Both the position numbers and the translations under genes were made by a program. From Oxalobacteraceae bacterium (GTDB lineage Bacteria; Pseudomonadota; Gammaproteobacteria; Burkholderiales; Burkholderiaceae_D), in contig CANCDR010000009.1 of NCBI GenBank assembly GCA_947374865.1, positions 44,926 to 108,925 on the forward strand: a stretch of DNA of 64,000 nucleotides, read 5' to 3'. Each line of letters opens with the position of its first letter. Positions within the stretch are counted from its first letter, which is position 1. This document shows positions 17,924-26,165 of the stretch, piece by piece. The notes beneath the pieces were generated by a model. The model saw only the letters and a list, made by a program, of their open reading frames with translations. It was not told where the DNA came from and ran no database searches.

Positions 17924-19516
17924 TTAATGCCCGGCGGGTGCCGCCAGTATTTTTCTTGGTTTCGTCATCCAGACCATCCCGGCCATGGCAAAAAAGGCGA
18001 ACGCCGAGTAGAGGAAAAATTGATTTGTTGCCAGCATAACGCTCTGTGCAGACACCAATCTTTCTACCGCTCCCATGGCCTGATCAGCGGACATGCCCGT
18101 GGCCTGGAGCGTGGCCAGGTAGTCATTGCTGGCGTTGGAATAGCGATTGACGTTATTGGCGAGATAGGCGTGGTGGGTGTTGCTCATGTCTTCCCAGACG
18201 GTCACGCTGATCGCAGTGCCCATCGCGGCGCCCAAGGTGCGCAGAAAATTCGACAGCCCGGAGGCCGCGGCCATGCGGTCTGGCGCAATGTTCGACATCA
18301 TCAATGACTGGATCGGCAGATAGAAGCAGGCCATACCAATTCCCTGAACAATGCGCGGATTCACGATGCCCCAAAAATCGATATCGAGCGTCATGAAACC
18401 ATTCCACAGCGATACCAGACCAAGAACCAAGAAGCCAAACGACGAGAAGGCGCGCAGATTAATCTTGGTGATGTTTCTGCCCAAAATAGGCGCTAGAATC
18501 AGGGAGAAAATGCCGCTCGGTGCCAAGGCCATTCCCGCCTGTGAGGAGGTATAACCCATCACCGATTGCAGCCATAAAGGCAGCACCACGACCGAGCCAA
18601 AATAGGTCATGAAGCCGATCGACAGCAGCATCACGCCGTAGCGAAAATTGATGTCTTCGAACAGATGCAGCTCAACGATCGGATGCTTGGAAGTCAGTAC
18701 CCAGGGAATGAAGAAGCTGAGCGCGACGACGGCAGTGACGGCCAAAGTAATGATCATGCCGGAGGCGAACCAGTCATTATCTTTACCGATTTCCAGCATC
18801 AGCTGCAGGCTGCCAATTCCCACGACCATCAGAATCAGTCCGACCACATCGAGCGGCACTTTGACTCTGGGTGAATCGCGTTTGCGCATCAGGCTCCAGA
18901 TGGTGGAGGCGCCAAACAAGCCGATCGGAATATTGATGAGGAAAATCCATGACCAGTGATAGTTATCGCTAATATAGCCGCCTAACAAGGGGCCGCAAAT
19001 GGGCGCTAAAATCACCGTCATGGCCCACAGACCGAGCGCTGCGCCACGTTTCTCAGGCGGGAAGGATCGCACCAGCAGTGTTTGCGACAACGGCACCATG
19101 GGCCCGGATACCAGGCCCTGAATCAGACGGCAAAAGACCAGCGATTCGAGATTCCAGGAGAAGGCTGCCAGGGTCGACATGAGGGTAAAGGCCAGCACGG
19201 AAATAACGAATAGCCGGACTTCACCCACCCGACGCGCCAGCCAGCCAGTTAATGGCACAGCAATGGCCGCCGCGACCGAGTAGGAGCTGATGATGAGCGT
19301 GCCCTGACTACTCGATACACCGAGTGCGCCGGCGATGGTCGGGATCGACACATTGGCGATCGTAATATCGAGGATTTCCATAAAGGTCGACAGTGCTGCG
19401 GCAATCGTCAGCAGCACTAGGGCGAAACCTTTTAAAGGCGGCAGGTCGGCTGCTGCCGTTGGTAGGGCTGGCGGTGAGGCTAGCCCTGTTTCCGCTGAGG
19501 TGGAGGTGCCAGCCAT
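17924..19516 (-). CDS. emrB: DHA2 family (14-TMS) MFS drug exporter, EmrB-like
   Basis: Inner membrane proton-driven exporter of 530 residues with about 14 hydrophobic segments. Family motifs: LDITIANVSIP in the first membrane helix and the antiporter motif C region ICGPLLGGYI. It works with the periplasmic adaptor (emrA) and an outer-membrane factor, both encoded upstream in the same operon. Its ATG shares one base with the emrA stop codon (TAATG). The substrate is unknown; EmrAB systems export hydrophobic compounds. Confidence 0.9.
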   Translation of the reverse strand: MAGTSTSAETGLASPPALPTAAADLPPLKGFALVLLTIAAALSTFMEILDITIANVSIPTIAGALGVSSSQGTLIISSYSVAAAIAVPLTGWLARRVGEVRLFVISVLAFTLMSTLAAFSWNLESLVFCRLIQGLVSGPMVPLSQTLLVRSFPPEKRGAALGLWAMTVILAPICGPLLGGYISDNYHWSWIFLINIPIGLFGASTIWSLMRKRDSPRVKVPLDVVGLILMVVGIGSLQLMLEIGKDNDWFASGMIITLAVTAVVALSFFIPWVLTSKHPIVELHLFEDINFRYGVMLLSIGFMTYFGSVVVLPLWLQSVMGYTSSQAGMALAPSGIFSLILAPILGRNITKINLRAFSSFGFLVLGLVSLWNGFMTLDIDFWGIVNPRIVQGIGMACFYLPIQSLMMSNIAPDRMAAASGLSNFLRTLGAAMGTAISVTVWEDMSNTHHAYLANNVNRYSNASNDYLATLQATGMSADQAMGAVERLVSAQSVMLATNQFFLYSAFAFFAMAGMVWMTKPRKILAAPAGH

Positions 19517-20688
19517 TAGCGCATATTGTCCGCAATGATGGCATTGATGCGCGCGCGTGCCTTGCTATTGAACGGGACGCTGGCTTCATCGAAGGCCCGC
19601 ATGACTTTCTGCGTACTGCGGTTTTCACCGACAGCCGCACCGCTCTGGTCATGCAAATTAACTTCGACATGCATCGACAGACCTACGCGCAAGGGATGCA
19701 GCGCCAGTTCTTTTGGATCGAGCTCGATCCGCACAGGAATCCGCTGGACAATTTTGATCCAGTTACCGGTCGCATTCTGCGCCGGTAAAAGCGCGAACGC
19801 AGCGCCGGTGCCGGCGGCCATACCGACCACCTTGCCGGTGTAACTGACTTTGCCGCCATACAGGTCGGCGGTTAAGGCAACGCTCTGGCCAATCCGCATC
19901 TTGCTTAATTGAGATTCCTTGAAATTGGCATCCACCCACAGCTGGTCCAGCGGCACGATCGCCATCAAAGGCGTGCCGGGATTAACCCGCTGTCCGACCT
20001 GCACATTACGTTTGGCGATTTCGCCACCGACGGGTGCCACAAGCGTTGAACGGGATTGGGCCAGCATGACTTCTTGCACCTTTGCCGCAGCGCGTTGCAC
20101 ATTCGGATGGGTCGCGACCTGAGTGCCGGAGGTGAGGGCGCGGCCAGAGGCCAGCTGTTCCTGCGCGACGGCTAGTCCGGCCTGGGTGCTGGTAACTGCG
20201 TTTTCAGCATGCCGGAGTTCTTCTGCCGAGACGGCGCCTGAACCAGCCAGCGATTTGCGGCGATTTAAATCTTCCCGTGCATGGGCCACATCGGCTTCGC
20301 GCAAACGTACGGTGGCCTCAGACTGGGCCTGATTGGTGTACAAAGTGCGTACTTCACGCACGGTTTGCGCTAGCTGCGCCTCGGCCTGTGCCAAGGCGAC
20401 ATCGGCATCGGCATTATCGAGTATGACGAGCGGCGCACCTGGTTTAACGACATTCGTATCGTCAACCAGGATCTGCATCACCGTTCCGCTGACCTGCGGG
20501 GTAATCTGCACCACATTGCCCTGTACGTAGGCATTGTCGGTATCTTCAATAAATCGGCCGAACAAGGCCCATTCGCCCAGATTAAATAAACCTATTGATA
20601 AAAACAGGGCGCCTAGAATGCGCAATATTTTCGTGCGCTTGCTGATGCCCTTGGCGGGTGCTGAGGATGGTGTGTCTGCGACGGTCAT
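19516..20688 (-). CDS. emrA: HlyD-family periplasmic adaptor, EmrA-like
   Basis: Membrane fusion protein of 390 residues: cytoplasmic N-terminus, one membrane helix at about residues 24-44, biotinyl-lipoyl-like half (YVQGNVVQITPQVSG), a coiled coil of about residues 95-210, and the second lipoyl half (LVAPVGGEIAKRNVQVGQ). Start at 20688 is favoured by AGGAG 5 bases upstream; a longer form beginning at 20748 would overlap the outer-membrane factor gene. Links EmrB to the outer-membrane channel. Confidence 0.92.
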   Translation of the reverse strand: MTVADTPSSAPAKGISKRTKILRILGALFLSIGLFNLGEWALFGRFIEDTDNAYVQGNVVQITPQVSGTVMQILVDDTNVVKPGAPLVILDNADADVALAQAEAQLAQTVREVRTLYTNQAQSEATVRLREADVAHAREDLNRRKSLAGSGAVSAEELRHAENAVTSTQAGLAVAQEQLASGRALTSGTQVATHPNVQRAAAKVQEVMLAQSRSTLVAPVGGEIAKRNVQVGQRVNPGTPLMAIVPLDQLWVDANFKESQLSKMRIGQSVALTADLYGGKVSYTGKVVGMAAGTGAAFALLPAQNATGNWIKIVQRIPVRIELDPKELALHPLRVGLSMHVEVNLHDQSGAAVGENRSTQKVMRAFDEASVPFNSKARARINAIIADNMR

Positions 20689-20719
20689 GCGAGCTCCTGG
20701 AGAATGCGGGGTCATGTAT

Positions 20720-22198
20720 TTATTGGATGGTCTGAAAGCCGCCGCCAAAGGCGCGGTGTAAGCCGATAAGACTTTCTTGTCGGCGCAATTGCAGTTCCAG
20801 CATGGCGCGCCGTTGAAGCAGTAGCTGCGACTCGACTGTCAATACCGTGAGGTAGGAAGCAATCCCACCCTCGTAGCGCAGCATCGCCAGTCGGTAGGCT
20901 TCGCGGATAGCGATCAGGGCGGCATTGCTGGCATCTTCTTCGCGCTGCAGTGCATTGGCGCGCGTAAGCACTTCACCGGCATCTTGCACGGCATTGAGGA
21001 CGGATTGGTTATATTGGCTAATGGCGATATCGATATCGGTAGTGCGCAGCGCAAAATTGGCGCGCAGACGACCACCATCAAAAATCGGCAGCCGCAGCGC
21101 CGGGCCTACGCTGTCAGTCACACTGCCAGCGGCGAGTAACTGGCCCAAGCCAAAGGATTGCATGCCGATGAAACCGGCCAGATTAATGTTCGGATAAAAC
21201 TGCGCCCGGGCCTGATCTGCATCGCCAACAGCCGCAGCAATGCGCGCTCGCTGGGCCGCCAGTTCGGGCCGACGGCCGAGTAAATCGAGGGGGAGCTGAG
21301 CTGGAATGAGGACATTCGCAGCAGCCATCTGCGGACGCGTGATCGTCATCGGCTCACTAGGCAGCACGCCGACCAGTGCCAGCAGCTGCAAACGGGTGAC
21401 GGCCATGGTTGTATCGAGCTGGACGATTTCTGCCCGCAGTCCGGCCTGATTCGCGGTCGACTGCATTAACTCAACTTGTGTGTCGAGACCGCTGGCGACC
21501 CGCTGACGCGCCAGATCGCGAATCGCGCCGCGTTGCTTGAGCGTGTCTTGCAAGACATCGGACAAAGCATATTGTGCAGCCAGCTGAACGTAGGTGCGGG
21601 CGATGGATGTCGTTAGCGCTAAGTGCGCCGCGTCGCGATCAAAACTGGCAGCGTTCATTTGGGCGGTGGCCGCGCGCAGCAGGGCAGCATTTTTTCCCCA
21701 CAAATCAAGGTCAACACTAAAGTCCAGGCCAATTCTGCCCTGACCGACGTTTTGACCCGCCTTGCCGATGGGCGGCTTGGGTACCTGATAGTTTTCTGAG
21801 TAGCGGCCATAAGAAAGGTCGCCAGCTGCACCCACTTGGGGTGCCGAATTCGCCTGCACCAGCCCGGCGGCAGCCTGGGCCCGCTCGATGCGATATTGTG
21901 CGGCGGCCAGCGAAGGATTGGTCTGCAGCGCGCGGGACATCAGGGTATCGAGCTGTGGGTCGCCCAGACTCTGCCACCACGCTGCTTGGGCCAAATCAGC
22001 ACCGATTTGGGCGCCGCCCTTGCCGGTATCCAGCGCTTTGGCATCTAGGGCAACCGCCTTGGGCAGCAGGTTCTGAAAATTAGCGCAGCCGCTCAGACTG
22101 AGTGACATGCACAGGATTGTAAGTGAGCCGATTGATGCGACCATTGCAGTGTGCATTGACAGCGTAGCGTGACGCAAAAAGGGTAAAAAAGAACGCAT
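20720..22198 (-). CDS. NodT/OprM-type outer-membrane efflux lipoprotein
   Basis: TolC-like outer-membrane factor of 492 residues. A signal peptide with lipobox LSGC (Cys about residue 38) is followed by two repeated OEP halves; WWQSLGDPQLDTL and NPSLAAAQYRIERA are typical N-terminal sequences. It forms the exit channel for the EmrAB pair encoded just downstream. A start nearer the signal peptide (MHTAMV, residue 15) is possible. It begins 15 bases after marR ends. Confidence 0.92.
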   Translation of the reverse strand: MRSFLPFLRHATLSMHTAMVASIGSLTILCMSLSLSGCANFQNLLPKAVALDAKALDTGKGGAQIGADLAQAAWWQSLGDPQLDTLMSRALQTNPSLAAAQYRIERAQAAAGLVQANSAPQVGAAGDLSYGRYSENYQVPKPPIGKAGQNVGQGRIGLDFSVDLDLWGKNAALLRAATAQMNAASFDRDAAHLALTTSIARTYVQLAAQYALSDVLQDTLKQRGAIRDLARQRVASGLDTQVELMQSTANQAGLRAEIVQLDTTMAVTRLQLLALVGVLPSEPMTITRPQMAAANVLIPAQLPLDLLGRRPELAAQRARIAAAVGDADQARAQFYPNINLAGFIGMQSFGLGQLLAAGSVTDSVGPALRLPIFDGGRLRANFALRTTDIDIAISQYNQSVLNAVQDAGEVLTRANALQREEDASNAALIAIREAYRLAMLRYEGGIASYLTVLTVESQLLLQRRAMLELQLRRQESLIGLHRAFGGGFQTIQ

Positions 22199-22213
22199 GC
22201 GGGAGAGTCCTGG

Positions 22214-22669
22214 TTAAAGTTCGGGCAAATTATTGGTAGCGATGCGGCGCAAAAATCCTTTGAACTGATCGACTTCATCGGTAGTAAATCCACGCAGATG
22301 ATGGTTGAGGCAATTCGTGGCGACTTCAATCATCTGGTCAGCCATCTGACGGCCTTTGTCGGTCAGTTCAACCTCGACGATGCGGCGGTCGGTTAAGTGA
22401 CGTTTGCGGGCGATAAAGTTTTTTTCTTCCAGCCGGTCGAGCATGCGTGTCATCGCGCCGGTATCGGTCATCTGTTCGCGCGCCAGGTCGGAGGCGGTTT
22501 TGGCGCTGCCATTGAGCAAACGTAAAAAAATACTCAGCTGTGCGTGCGTCATGCCGAACTCTGCCAGGCTGCGGTCAACCGTGAGCGAGAGCTGGAGGCC
22601 GCAGCGTTTGATCAGATAGCCGACGTTGTCGAGCGGGATCAGGAAGTCAGCGCGCTGGATGATTGCCAT
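22214..22669 (-). CDS. MarR family transcriptional regulator
   Basis: Winged-helix regulator of 151 residues. The recognition region (TASDLAREQMTDTGAMTRMLDRLEEK, about residues 57-82) and wing (RHLTDRRIVEVELTDKG) are plain. As first gene of the efflux operon it is expected to repress its own transcript until an inducer binds. The palindrome over the promoter at 22718-22742 is the likely operator. Confidence 0.93.
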   Translation of the reverse strand: MAIIQRADFLIPLDNVGYLIKRCGLQLSLTVDRSLAEFGMTHAQLSIFLRLLNGSAKTASDLAREQMTDTGAMTRMLDRLEEKNFIARKRHLTDRRIVEVELTDKGRQMADQMIEVATNCLNHHLRGFTTDEVDQFKGFLRRIATNNLPEL

Positions 22670-22709
22670 GAAATAAGGGGCAGTTCAATATGGTTTCAAT
22701 AATGCAAGG

Positions 22710-22738
22710 ATAATAGCTGCCTAGACAGTTAATGTCAA
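22710..22738 (-). promoter_or_regulatory. Sigma-70 promoter of the marR-efflux operon
   Basis: On the minus strand TTGACA (complement of 22733-22738), a 17-bp spacer, and TATTAT (complement of 22710-22715). The -35 is a perfect consensus. Expected start near 22703, about 34 bases before the marR ATG. Confidence 0.8.
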
Positions 22739-22742
22739 GGCA
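22718..22742. promoter_or_regulatory. Palindromic operator candidate for the MarR regulator
   Basis: Arms TGCCTAGACA (22718-22727) and TGTCAAGGCA (22733-22742) are reverse complements at 9 of 10 positions with a 5-bp centre. The site covers the -35 hexamer and the spacer of the efflux promoter, so binding would block RNA polymerase. MarR proteins typically bind such sites. Confidence 0.7.
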
Positions 22743-22972
22743 ATGATCTCGTGAGCGCTTTTATTTGCCAATGGCCGGCATGTTTTTTACGCACGTTTTA
22801 ATGCGTAGGAAAACGTGCATGTCACTAGGCATAAGGCCTGTAGGATTTTTTAATCAAAGGTTGGATAATTTTTCTAGCAGACCGCAGTCAGCTTGGGAAT
22901 CCCTCTAGCGTGATGTTGCCATCATGAAAATCTGAGTGCGAAAGGGAAGGGGGAGCGGTTATAATCGGGCCC
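22743..22972. promoter_or_regulatory. Intergenic region between marR and dnaB with an inverted repeat
   Basis: No gene. GCACGTTTT (22791-22799) and AAAACGTGC (22810-22818) form a perfect 9-bp inverted repeat around 10 bases; no T-run follows, so it is more like an operator or hairpin than a terminator. A shorter repeat TGATG/CATCA is at 22912-22925. TATAAT (22960-22965) lies 7 bases before the dnaB ATG, which would make a very short leader if used. Confidence 0.4.
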
Positions 22973-24361
22973 ATGAATAATCGTGTCGATCCCCAAATAG
23001 AGTCGCTCCGTGTACCGCCCCATTCGATCGAGGCCGAGCAGTCTGTGCTGGGTGGCCTGCTGCTCGATAACGCGGCCTGGGACCGGATTGCCGACCTGAT
23101 TCGTGAGGCGGATTTTTATCGCTACGACCATCGACTGATTTATCGCCAGATCGTCAAACTGATCGGCGCTTCCCGCCCGGCTGACGTGGTGACGGTGTTT
23201 GAGGCACTGTCGACGGCCGGCAAGGCCGAAGAAGCCGGCGGCCTGACTTATCTTAACGCGCTGGCACAAAATACCCCATCGGCTGCCAACATCAAACGCT
23301 ACGCGGAGATCGTGCGCGATCGCGGCGTGCTGCGCAAACTCATTACCATTGCCGACGAAATTTCCGGTGACGCCTTCAGCCCGCAGGGTAAAGAAGTCAA
23401 GCAGATGCTCGACGAGGCAGAGTCGAAAATTTTTGCTATCGCCGAAGATGGCTCGCGCGGTGCGCAGGGCTGGCTGGAAATTCAGGGTCTGCTGACCACT
23501 GTCGTCGAGCGTATCGATGAACTCTATAACCGCGACAATAGCAGCGACATTACCGGCGTGCCGACCGGCTTTGCCGATCTCGACCGCATGACGTCTGGCT
23601 TGCAGGCGGGCGATCTGGTGATCGTGGCGGGCCGGCCATCGATGGGTAAAACGGCATTTTCGCTCAACATCGGCGAAACGGTCGCCATCGAAAGCGGCCT
23701 CCCGGTGGCGGTATTTTCGATGGAAATGGGCGGTTCACAGCTGGCCATGCGGATGCTGGGTTCGGTCGGACGGCTCGACCAGCATCGTCTGCGTACAGGG
23801 CGGCTGATTGACGAAGACTGGCCGCGTTTAACGCATGCGATCCAAAAGATGAACGAAGCCCAGCTGTATATTGATGAGACACCGGCGCTCACGCCGATCG
23901 AATTACGCGCCCGCGCCCGTCGTCTGGCGCGTCAATGCGGCAAGCTCGGTCTGATCATCATCGACTACATCCAGCTCATGTCAGGCAGTTCGCAAGGCGA
24001 GAACCGGGCAACAGAAATTTCCGAAATTTCCCGTAGTCTCAAAGGTCTGGCTAAAGAATTACAATGCCCGGTGATCGCGCTCTCGCAGCTGAATCGCTCA
24101 CTTGAGCAGCGGCCTAATAAACGTCCCATCATGTCCGATCTGCGCGAGTCGGGCGCGATCGAGCAGGATGCCGACGTGATTTTATTTATTTATCGGGATG
24201 AAGTTTATAATCCTGACTCGCCGGACAAAGGCACCGCTGAAATCATTATCGGCAAACAGCGGAATGGCCCGATTGGCAGCGTCCGCCTGACTTTTCAGGG
24301 ACAATTTACCAAATTCGAGAATTACTCCGGCAGTGCCAATGCGCTTTATCAGGGCGATTGA
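22973..24361 (+). CDS. dnaB: Replicative DNA helicase DnaB
   Basis: Hexameric helicase that unwinds the chromosome at the fork, 462 residues. N-terminal domain (PPHSIEAEQSVLGGLLLDN), linker, and RecA-like C-terminal domain with Walker A GRPSMGKT (about residues 219-226), Walker B LIIIDYIQLM and the DnaB signature LSQLNRSLE...RPNKRP. No intein. No good ribosome binding site at normal spacing. Confidence 0.98.
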   Translation: MNNRVDPQIESLRVPPHSIEAEQSVLGGLLLDNAAWDRIADLIREADFYRYDHRLIYRQIVKLIGASRPADVVTVFEALSTAGKAEEAGGLTYLNALAQNTPSAANIKRYAEIVRDRGVLRKLITIADEISGDAFSPQGKEVKQMLDEAESKIFAIAEDGSRGAQGWLEIQGLLTTVVERIDELYNRDNSSDITGVPTGFADLDRMTSGLQAGDLVIVAGRPSMGKTAFSLNIGETVAIESGLPVAVFSMEMGGSQLAMRMLGSVGRLDQHRLRTGRLIDEDWPRLTHAIQKMNEAQLYIDETPALTPIELRARARRLARQCGKLGLIIIDYIQLMSGSSQGENRATEISEISRSLKGLAKELQCPVIALSQLNRSLEQRPNKRPIMSDLRESGAIEQDADVILFIYRDEVYNPDSPDKGTAEIIIGKQRNGPIGSVRLTFQGQFTKFENYSGSANALYQGD

Positions 24362-24423
24362 TGCCATTGTCGGGTGCATGGACAAGCCGGACCAATATCA
24401 CTAAAAATTAAAAGGGAACGATT

Positions 24424-25050
24424 ATGTTTGGACGACTCATGCCCACAGAAGGCAGATTTTTTGATCTGTTTATCGAACATGCTGATTTATGTGTCAAGGG
24501 CGCCAAGGAGATGGTGGCATTGATGACGAATTTCGATGATCTGGAAATTCGTGTGCATGCCATCGAGAGTATTGAGAAAGATGCTGACAAGATCACGCAC
24601 GAAACGATCGCGCTGCTGCACAAGACCTTCATCACCCCGCTTGATCGCGACGATATCCACAAACTCATCACGCGCATGGACGACATTCTCGATCTGCTCG
24701 AAGATTGTGGGCAGACCATGTCGCTTTACGACATCAAGGCCGTCACACCGGAAGCCAAACGTCTGGCTGAGCTTTGTTTGGCATGTGCAGAAAAGGTCCG
24801 TGCGGCAGTCGTTCTGCTGCATAGCATGGATAACGCCCATGAAATTCTGGCCATTTGCGAGGAGATTGATCGTCTCGAATCGGATGCTGATCATGTCATG
24901 CGGGCTGCAATGTCTAAGCTGTTCCGCGATGAGCCCGATGTGCGTAACCTGATCAAACTCAAAGCCGTCTACGAGATCCTTGAAAACGTGACCGACCGCT
25001 GTGAGGATGTGGCCAATATCATCGAAGGCATCATCGTCGAAAACGCCTGA
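24424..25050 (+). CDS. DUF47 family PhoU-like protein
   Basis: A 208-residue all-helical protein related to PhoU. It begins MFGRLMPTEGRFFDLF, the usual start of the DUF47 family, and carries repeated acidic E/DxxxD motifs (KDADKITHE, SDADHVMR) that bind metal clusters in PhoU. The next gene is pit, 46 bases downstream. DUF47-pit pairs are widespread, and the DUF47 protein is thought to modulate the Pit phosphate transporter. AAGGGA precedes the ATG. Confidence 0.92.
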   Translation: MFGRLMPTEGRFFDLFIEHADLCVKGAKEMVALMTNFDDLEIRVHAIESIEKDADKITHETIALLHKTFITPLDRDDIHKLITRMDDILDLLEDCGQTMSLYDIKAVTPEAKRLAELCLACAEKVRAAVVLLHSMDNAHEILAICEEIDRLESDADHVMRAAMSKLFRDEPDVRNLIKLKAVYEILENVTDRCEDVANIIEGIIVENA

Positions 25051-25068
25051 TTTCTTCTGCTGGTTAGT

Positions 25069-25096
25069 AAAAAAGATAAAGCAAAAAAGATAAAGC
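25069..25096 (+). repeat. 14-bp perfect tandem duplication abutting the pit start codon
   Basis: AAAAAAGATAAAGC at 25069-25082 is repeated exactly at 25083-25096, and the pit ATG follows at once. It occupies the place of the ribosome binding site, where no good Shine-Dalgarno sequence is seen. Confidence 0.85.
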
Positions 25097-26101
25097 ATGC
25101 ACACTCTTCAAATCAGCATTTATGTCTTGGCTTCTCTGATCGCGCTCGCGTTAATCTTCGATTTCATGAATGGTTTTCACGATGCGGCCAATGCCATTGC
25201 GACCGTCGTCTCGACCGGCGTTCTCAAGCCGCAGACAGCCGTTGCTATGGCCGCCTTCTTTAATTTTGTTGCTGTGTTCGTATTTCAGCTCAAAGTCGCC
25301 ACGACGGTGGGCAAAGGCACCATTGATCCGAGTATGGTCGATCACTACGTCGTTTTTGGCGCCCTCACGGGGGCGATTTTCTGGAATCTGCTGACCTGGT
25401 ATTACGGCATCCCGTCGTCTTCGTCTCACGCCCTGATCGGTGGTCTGATCGGCGCTGCTGTTGCCAAGGCCGGAACCGGCGCATTAATTTCGGCCGGACT
25501 GATCAAGACGATTCTGTTCATCGTTTTATCGCCCGCGCTGGGCTTCCTGTTCGGCTCGCTGATGATGGTGCTGGTGTCCTGGCTATTTGTGCGCTCAACG
25601 CCGCGCAAGGTCGATAAGTGGTTTCGCAATATGCAGCTGGTTTCCGCCTCTATGTACAGCCTCGGTCATGGCGGTAACGATGCGCAAAAGACCATGGGCA
25701 TTATCTGGATGCTGCTGATCGCCACCGGCTACACAACCTCGGATCATCTGCCGGTGTGGGTCATCATCAGCTGCTATTGCGCGATCAGTTTGGGTACCTT
25801 GTTTGGTGGCTGGCGGATCGTCAAAACGATGGGCCAAAAAATCACCAAGCTGCGTCCGGTCGGAGGCTTTTGTGCTGAAACCGGCGGCGCGATCACGCTC
25901 TTTTTGGCTACCGCAATGGGCATTCCCGTGTCGACTACGCATACCATTACCGGCGCCATTGTCGGCGTGGGTTCGGTGAAGAAAACCTCGGCCGTACGCT
26001 GGGGTGTGGCCGGCGGTATCGTGTGGGCCTGGGTGCTGACGATTCCCGCTTCTGCCTTTGTGGCGGCGCTGGCTTGGTGGATAGGCCGACACCTCTTCTG
26101 A
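25097..26101 (+). CDS. pit: PiT family inorganic phosphate transporter
   Basis: Inner-membrane, ion-coupled phosphate symporter of 334 residues with about 10 hydrophobic segments. Both PiT signature sequences are present: GFHDAANAIAT (about residues 26-36) and SLGHGGNDAQKTMG (about 193-206), the inverted-repeat halves. Pairs with the DUF47 gene just upstream. Single bidirectional terminator after the gene. Confidence 0.95.
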   Translation: MHTLQISIYVLASLIALALIFDFMNGFHDAANAIATVVSTGVLKPQTAVAMAAFFNFVAVFVFQLKVATTVGKGTIDPSMVDHYVVFGALTGAIFWNLLTWYYGIPSSSSHALIGGLIGAAVAKAGTGALISAGLIKTILFIVLSPALGFLFGSLMMVLVSWLFVRSTPRKVDKWFRNMQLVSASMYSLGHGGNDAQKTMGIIWMLLIATGYTTSDHLPVWVIISCYCAISLGTLFGGWRIVKTMGQKITKLRPVGGFCAETGGAITLFLATAMGIPVSTTHTITGAIVGVGSVKKTSAVRWGVAGGIVWAWVLTIPASAFVAALAWWIGRHLF

Positions 26102-26102
26102 T

Positions 26103-26138
26103 AAAAAAAACGCACAGATTGGCTGTGCGTTTTTTTTG
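26103..26138. terminator. Bidirectional terminator between pit and phoH
   Basis: CGCACAG (26111-26117) and CTGTGCG (26123-26129) form a stem extended by eight A before and eight T after. It works for pit on the plus strand and for convergent phoH on the minus strand. Confidence 0.92.
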
Positions 26139-26165
26139 ATCGCTATGAAAGCTTAGTGCAAAGGC

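Noticed and set aside
17924..22669. Horizontally acquired resistance island
   Set aside because: The efflux operon has base composition like its neighbours, no mobile-element genes or boundary repeats, and a normal MarR-controlled layout.
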